DNA from: Pempheris klunzingeri
Taxonomy: Eukaryota > Chordata > Actinopteri > Acropomatiformes > Pempheridae
Direction of reading: 5' to 3'
Assembly: GCF_042242105.1 (NCBI RefSeq)
Contig: NC_092019.1
Coordinates: forward strand, 22,062,828 to 22,126,827
Length of the DNA stretch: 64,000 bases
The translations under genes and the position numbers were made by a program. Position 1 is the stretch's first letter, and every line of letters starts with the position of its first letter. Shown in pieces: positions 57,881 to 64,000 of the stretch. Below the pieces are notes generated by a model. It made no database searches. It saw only the letters and a program-made list of their open reading frames with translations, and was not told where the DNA came from.

Positions 57881-60800
57881 GGTCAAGAAGCGTGACAGAG
57901 GACTGCAGGATCTGCTGCCACTTGCTGAGCTGAGCCTGGTGAAACTGCCTCTGAAGCTGTAAGACCTGAGCCCATTCTCCAGCTGTCTGGGGCAAAGGAC
58001 TGTGGACAGGAGGAGAGGAAAACAAGAGCGGGTGAGAAAGAGGAGGTGGAGGAGGAGGGAGGAGAGGAAGAGGAAGGAATAGGGAATGAGAATGAAGGTG
58101 TGGAGACAGTAAAATCTCTCTTGCCAGTAGTTTAGTCATAGTTCTTAGAACTGAAATAACAGGTTTTGGCCACTAGAGGGCAGCAGACGAGGCCCCTACA
58201 TACAAGGTACAGGGTTCACTATCTACAACACAAGGTTGCACAAGTTATAGTCCCATTCTGCTACTCATGAAAATGACAAACTTGTTAGAAAACATTTGCC
58301 TATTTATGCATTCAGTAGACATGGAAACTCATTAGTATTTGATTGGACCTGATGAACAAGTGCTAGGCCGGTGGTTCACAGTTAAACTCAGAGGTGACAC
58401 CTTTCACGTACGAGTGCTCCTGTGATCCATTGTTAATAATAAAATATGAATTCTCTTTGCTGCTTATCTACTTGCTTTGCAAAAGGCAAAAAGAGGATTC
58501 GCTTCGATGCCATAATGGCACAGGAATTACCGAAGACCAAAGGCTCATTAACACCAAAACATTGTTGTCGATTGCCGTCAGTGCGGTGTGTTTACCTGTC
58601 AGCGACAGAGTAGGAGTGCCATGTCTCCAGTGTGTGAGCTGCTCTTTCCAGAGCGTACAGCTTGTAGAACAGCAGCATGTTGAGGGCCACCAGCACCACC
58701 AGACTGACGGAGGCAGAGAGAGAAGACGACTTTACTGACTTTCATAGAAAAGGAAATGCTTCAATGAATTACTGAGAGCACCATCACAACCCAGCACTTG
58801 TGCACAACAAAGAGAAAACTTTAATGCAGGAAAAATCCACCCTGACACAAGCATTAGTGCTGCAAATGAATATCATCAATTTGAATGTTTCACTGATCCT
58901 GTATGTATGACATGATGTAATATTCCCAGTTTAATGCCTCAATTGGGAAGACTTTCTAGACTAACTTTCTAACAGTCAGCAATCGCACATTACTGACAGA
59001 TTACAGAGAAACGCTCTTGATTTACACGGATCATACACACTCTTTCAGTAGACACATGATTCTAGTGTGAACTGAGAGATTAAACTACCATCAAATTTGT
59101 CTTCTGGTCATGAACTGTCAACGTTCAAAAAATATATATATGTACATATTTTTGTGCAAATCATTTGACAACACAGATGTGCAGCACCGATGTGTACTTT
59201 TTGACTTGTTCCAGATCAAATCAAATCAAACCAACAGGTGTGGAAGTTGCTTGAAGATGCTTTTAGGCTGAATATGAACCAAAAGTGAACGGCAGCGTGA
59301 ACACCTGCAGTCACACTCCACTCCACATACACACGGAGCTGGTGTGTTTGTTGTTAGCAAACTACAGCAAGATCTGCCGAGTCCTTTTGACCGCTGGAGC
59401 AACTTCTGACACAAACGTCCAGTTTGTGTGAAGAGCTGAAGGGAAAAATTTGTTCACCATTAGAGTATCAAAGAGTGGATTTTTCCTGTATCATTTACAA
59501 AATTCTTATTTATGCAGCCAGTGGTATAGAATCAAAACCTCTTATACGAACCTGATACAGATCCTATTCACAAGAAGTATTGCAGAAATGAAGAGAAAAG
59601 GAGAGAAATAGCAAGAAAGGCAAAGTGAGGCTGTTAGTCTGCAGAAGATCGATATCCGTCGGGTCTGAATGAGGGAGCATTCAGACGTGGACAGAGCCAA
59701 GACAGCGGAAAGCCAAAATAGTCAAAGATATACAATCAAGCCAAGGATTTGATCAGGTACGCACTCCTAATATTCCACTATATTACACAATATAGGAAAG
59801 GATGACCTGTGTGACGAAGGAGGACCACAAGCAAAGAATCTGCATGTCTTTATGTAACTGATCTCTACTCTACATTTGCAGACTCATAAAATCCGTTTAG
59901 ATACGCTCATGTCCGTTCTGAGTGAGATGACGGGTGATAAAGACATAAGACTCATATGATCAGTGTGCAGCAAAACATAAAAGCATGCTGGGAAAGACTT
60001 AGAGCTAACATAGCCAGAAGGGAAGCTCACAGCATGGTTTCAGAGAGAATACTCTTTATGCCATGAAATCACACTTCAACTTACATGAAGCTGACGATGA
60101 GGAGGATGGTGGATATGCTGTTGTGTCCTCCACCACGTGAACGCTCTCCCAGCTTTATATACTGAGCACCTAAAAATAAATGAATAAATAAATAATTAGA
60201 ATTTTTCAGTGATCATTGTAATTCCGATGTATAATAATGTATCCAGTCCCTAAAGATGCTATGCTACGGCCTCTGGCCACAGACCAAACAAATTACAGGA
60301 AAATGATTTATATCTCAGTCCCTGATTTTTGTCAGTATAGTCCAGGATCAAAGAATAATGTTTCTGTTTCTGTACTGTGGCTCCAAACAGAACCACTAGG
60401 GGGCAACATTGCACAGGCTTTTTGCTTAAATCCATCATTTCAGCGGCTATATCCCGGCCGACTCACTGGCTTCTCTCCTGTCCCTGTCCTCTCCGACTCC
60501 TCTGTCCCCTCGCTCTCCGGGGCCCATGCCTCCTCCCTCCCTCTCTCTCTCCTTCTCGCCCTGCCGTCGAGAGCAAGTGCGTTTGCGGCGGCGTAGGGCG
60601 GGTGGGGTCTTGGCAGCGTCGGCACCCACTGCTTCGCCTGTGGTTACCACGGAAACCTCAGACTGCAGTAGCGTCTCTAGCTTGCACACCTCGCTCTCTG
60701 CATTGGGAGTTGTAAACAGATGGATGAATTAAAATACACACAATGCAGGAAAGTACAGTTGGCTAAACATGGCTGAAGATGTACCATACAAACTGTGTGA

Positions 60801-63800
60801 GTCTGACATCAGTATAAAAATATGTCAAGTGCAAAACACTGGTATTGAAAACTTCATACTTCCCTGAATAATCCAATCTCAGTGTATGTGTGACAGAGGT
60901 TTCAGTTTTCCACATAACACTTCACTAACTTGCATACTGGCTTCCAAACTAGTTATGATTCCAAACTCCTGCTCGTAGGTAAATGTCTTAAACACAGATT
61001 TCAGGTGAGCAAAGAATGTGAAAACAACCTTTAAGTGTCAAACTCATGGATCTGCAGAGTACAGCTCAAACATCCAGGTGAGGCAGCAATAATCAGAGCT
61101 CACTTTAGAGTGGAAGGGGAATTTAAACACAAAGCAGCGAGATTCTTTGGTAGTGCTGCTAGAACACTGGTTCGAATACAGTACAAGACTCCCAGCATCC
61201 ATTTATGTTGACAGGGAAAGTAGGAATGGCACAAACTCACACAAACTTTACAAATGGGGACACATGATGCTAGTAAACATACTCAGGCAACAGCACACAC
61301 AAATGGACAATAGGTGGTGATCTTGTGTTTTGTTGTCTGCGACATGAAACTGCACGTTTGGATTTCAAACCAAATGCGCCCTGCTTTCACTTCTGTTCAG
61401 TTATTTGCAAAAGGGAAATCAGCTAGAATGGGTCAGTTTGATTTGCACAGGCTGCGTGTATACTGAAATAACAGGTGGACCATGTGACTCACCCATGTGT
61501 CTGTAGTACTCCTCAATGCCGCTCCAGGTGTTCTTTTCAATCAATGCTTTCACCAGGCTCCACGGCTGCTTCCTGTAGCAGATGTCTGAGGAAACTCTGG
61601 GCAGAGGGAAAGCAACCAAACCCTGTCACCAACATACAGTACATATACAATCTAATGTATGGATCGCATTTTCCCTTTTCAATTCAAATTCATTTATGTA
61701 TTTTCTTTAAGACTAGATTTAAAGATTTGCTTTGCTTATTCTCATGCTTTATCCCAGGCAGGATTCAAATTCAGCCCACTGCACAAAGTCACAGCCTTTA
61801 TGGTACACACTCTACCTTCTCAACTTTTTTAACAAAGAAAAACATCATAACATAATGGGGGAAAAATTTGATCGGCCCCAGACTGCGCTGAAAGGTGTGC
61901 ACCCCTTGGCAAAACGTGGACGAAAATATTTTTCCTCTCCAAACGCAGTAACAGTCATTTCATTAAAAAAAAAAAAAAAAAAGTTAAATTAGCCTAGCCA
62001 AAAAGAAAAGTATGAGAGACAATCGAAAGGGAAAGCAGTTGTTTACAAAAGGACAGAATATGCATACAGTTTCATTATGCCAAAAAAAATTCCATTCCAG
62101 TGAAATCTTTTATTATGAAATACAGTAATTATTTCACAGTACAGGAGCAGAGGATGAGGGCTTGTTTTGTCTTATAACCAGGATATAGAGAAAAAAGCTG
62201 TGACAGAAATAATGAAGCTCTGTAATGATCTATAACCTAATAGTGATTACAGTATGTTGTATACAGTTAATTACTGATGGCCCTAGTAACCTCGACACAT
62301 GCATGTGTTTGCTTGTTGCATTGTACAGCTGTACCTACAGATGTATCAAGAGGGGAAGGGGGGCCACTCGAGCTGCGTAGCTACAATGCATAGATTTTGG
62401 TGGTACGCTGATGTAGCCAGTTTACTCCATTTGGATCCTATTCAGATTTCTTGTGTTAAAAATGCTCCAAATAAAGACAACTGGTGGGCGACACAGTCAC
62501 TGAATAGCAGACAGCAAGTATTATACAATGTGTCTTGAAGCCACATTGTATAATACTCCATTGAGGCTACTGTCAGTGTAGAAACTACTGTCTGCCTTTT
62601 CTTTTTCACCGGGAAATGAAAGCAACATCACCAGTAGATGTTTACGTACAGACTTTTTTAAGCAGCAGGAAAGCAGCGAGGGACAGTGGATGAAACAAGC
62701 AGAGAGCGCTCTGCACTCACCAGAGGGAGTTTCTGGTCCCCATGGGGAGGGACTTACTCAACCACAGTTTGCATCATCTATTTTGCTGCAATCTGACAGC
62801 ACATGTTTAAAAAGGATCCTGTGGATCAAATGTAAAGAGGTTGGATTTCTGTGTCATGCTTACAGGAGACTGAAGAGTGGAAAACCCAAAACCTGCATGT
62901 GCAGAGAGTGGTCCTGAGTATGACTGTCACTTGTGGCTCTCCTGTTTTGTCTGTGGTTTTCACATCAGTGGGTCAGCAACAACAAACCTACCTGAGCCGG
63001 CTCTTGTGCTTGTTGATGGAAGTGAGGCAGTATCTGTGGACGGTGTAGAAGTAGTCCTGGTAGGGGATGCCTGAGGTGATGACCTCCGAGTCCACCACGT
63101 AGCACTCGCCCTGTGCGCTGCTCTTATGCAACGTCTGGAGGCAGGAAGAAAAGTGGAGGGTAGATTGTTCGTGACATGCAAACTTACTGGTTTCCTGTGA
63201 TACACAACAAAACCATCAACTGACACCAGAGACACACAGGACACACTCGGAAGCGAGTAAATCATTTAGTGTTCCAAGTAAAATGTAGTCAGTACTACAA
63301 AAACACCACTTCACATTGTTGAGCTTTCAAAAAACCACTTGCACAATATGTACATACAACACTGACATGTCTCAACAGTTCACCAGTCAGCTTTGGCTCT
63401 GTATGAATATAGTAGTACCAGTATAGCACCGCACACTGAATTCCTCATGTTCAGAATGTGTATGGTTGATTTTTCTTTTTGTTACAACTGATAATCACTT
63501 TTAGCACCTGCACTGGATTTCAATCAAGGCCCAAAACTGGAACCATAACAAAGCAAAAATTAAAAGATCCCAGGCACACAACTGCATACAACTATAGAGA
63601 GTGTTCCACTCCAGTTCACTCAAAATGAGCACAATGTTTCTGTCCCGTTAGTTGCCTTTAGCAAAGCCTGTTCAGAAAAGGGAGAAATAATGAAACTAAA
63701 GAAGGCGGCTGTTTGTCAAGGACTGACCTGCGTCTCCACTACAGGGGCGGTCTTGGGGCCGAGGGGGTTGTTGAGGGCGATGGTGTAGCTAAGCACACGG

Positions 63801-63849
63801 GTGGTATTCCCACTGTTGCTGTCCTGCTGCCATTCACCCACCGACAGGT
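57524..63849 (-). CDS. gramd1a: GRAM domain-containing protein 1A (Aster-A), 3' exons (partial)
   Basis: ER-anchored sterol transfer protein that moves cholesterol from plasma membrane to ER at contact sites. Eight coding exons in transcript order: 63728-63849, 62992-63134, 61493-61596, 60467-60697, 60085-60169, 58596-58703, 57879-57999, 57524-57625 (stop TGA 57524-57526). All phases agree; about 338 codons. The first three exons are the C-terminal half of the VASt/ASTER sterol-binding domain (SYTIALNNPLGPKTAP, GIPYQDYFYTVHRY, YRKQPWSLVKALIEKNTWSG). Next is a basic RRRKRTCSRR stretch, a membrane segment (ILVVLVALNMLLFYKLYALE) split over two exons, a Gln-rich helix ending SSVTLLDQ, and a short acidic tail. 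The GRAM domain and N terminus lie off the right edge. Adjacency to scn1b, as in human, favours gramd1a over 1b or 1c; sequence alone is less decisive. Confidence 0.88.
57817..57878. repeat. (CA)31 microsatellite abutting a gramd1a splice donor
   Basis: Uninterrupted tract of about 62 bp. On the gene strand it is (GT)31, and its first GT directly follows CTTGACCAG, the end of exon 57879-57999, so the repeat supplies the donor site. Confidence 0.93.
58170..58183 (+). promoter_or_regulatory. CTCF-like core motif
   Basis: CCACTAGAGGGCAG fits every position of the degenerate CTCF core CCASYAGRKGGCRS. It lies in a gramd1a intron. Occupancy cannot be judged from sequence. Confidence 0.4.
60393..60406 (+). 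promoter_or_regulatory. CTCF-like core motif (13 of 14)
   Basis: CCACTAGGGGGCAA fits CCASYAGRKGGCRS except the last base. It has the same orientation as the site at 58170 and lies in the gramd1a intron before the membrane-segment exon. Confidence 0.3.
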
Positions 63850-64000
63850 CTAATAACAGAGAGAGAAAAGAGACGGAGAGCATGAAACAACAAGTTCCAA
63901 GAGAATTTTAGAAAATGAGAGTGTGAAAGGACAGGGGAGGTTGAGAATCGATAAATGAAAAGAAGAGAGACCACAAGATTCAGAGTGGATGAAGACAGCG

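Overview
This is nuclear DNA from a vertebrate, most likely a teleost fish. The genes are split by GT-AG introns and keep vertebrate exon phases. The spacer DNA is AT-rich and full of (CA)n microsatellites. It also carries transposon families I associate with teleosts: Tc1-like ends, a TTAA-flanked MITE, a tRNA-derived SINE with a 'GGGCATCCGGTGTAA' tail, and a 'sticky-price' type dispersed repeat containing 'GTCACAGTGACCTTTGACC'. There is no bacterial operon structure.

Layout, left to right. (1) 1-2561, minus: the 5' coding end of a beta-1,4-galactosyltransferase, best matched to b4galt3; the rest lies off the left edge. A CpG-richer stretch at about 11.1-11.9 kb is a candidate promoter. (2) 12872-14481, plus: four exons with fully consistent phases that I do not recognise. 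The second exon is interrupted by a MITE with TTAA target sites. (3) 15280-21403, minus: complete psmc4 (proteasome ATPase Rpt3), 11 coding exons, 417 aa. (4) 23139-26726, plus: a 262-aa type I membrane protein with two Ig domains and almost no cytoplasmic tail, not recognised. (5) 26.8-35 kb: mostly repeats, including a possible 2.1 kb LTR and a long hairpin element. (6) 35395-50324, plus: complete scn1b (voltage-gated sodium channel beta-1), five coding exons, 222 aa, with a 10 kb first intron and an intron in the 3' UTR. (7) 57524-63849, minus: the 3' eight coding exons of gramd1a (Aster-A, ER sterol transfer protein), running off the right edge.

The genes do not form one pathway. scn1b next to gramd1a reproduces the human 19q13 neighbourhood. 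psmc4 is also on human 19q13, while b4galt3 is on human 1q23, so the window joins material that is on two chromosomes in human. The most unusual items are the MITE-broken unknown gene, the tailless Ig receptor, a gramd1a splice donor that lies at the edge of a (GT)31 microsatellite, and a 17-bp ZNF143-like word shared by the psmc4 promoter and a site beyond gramd1a.
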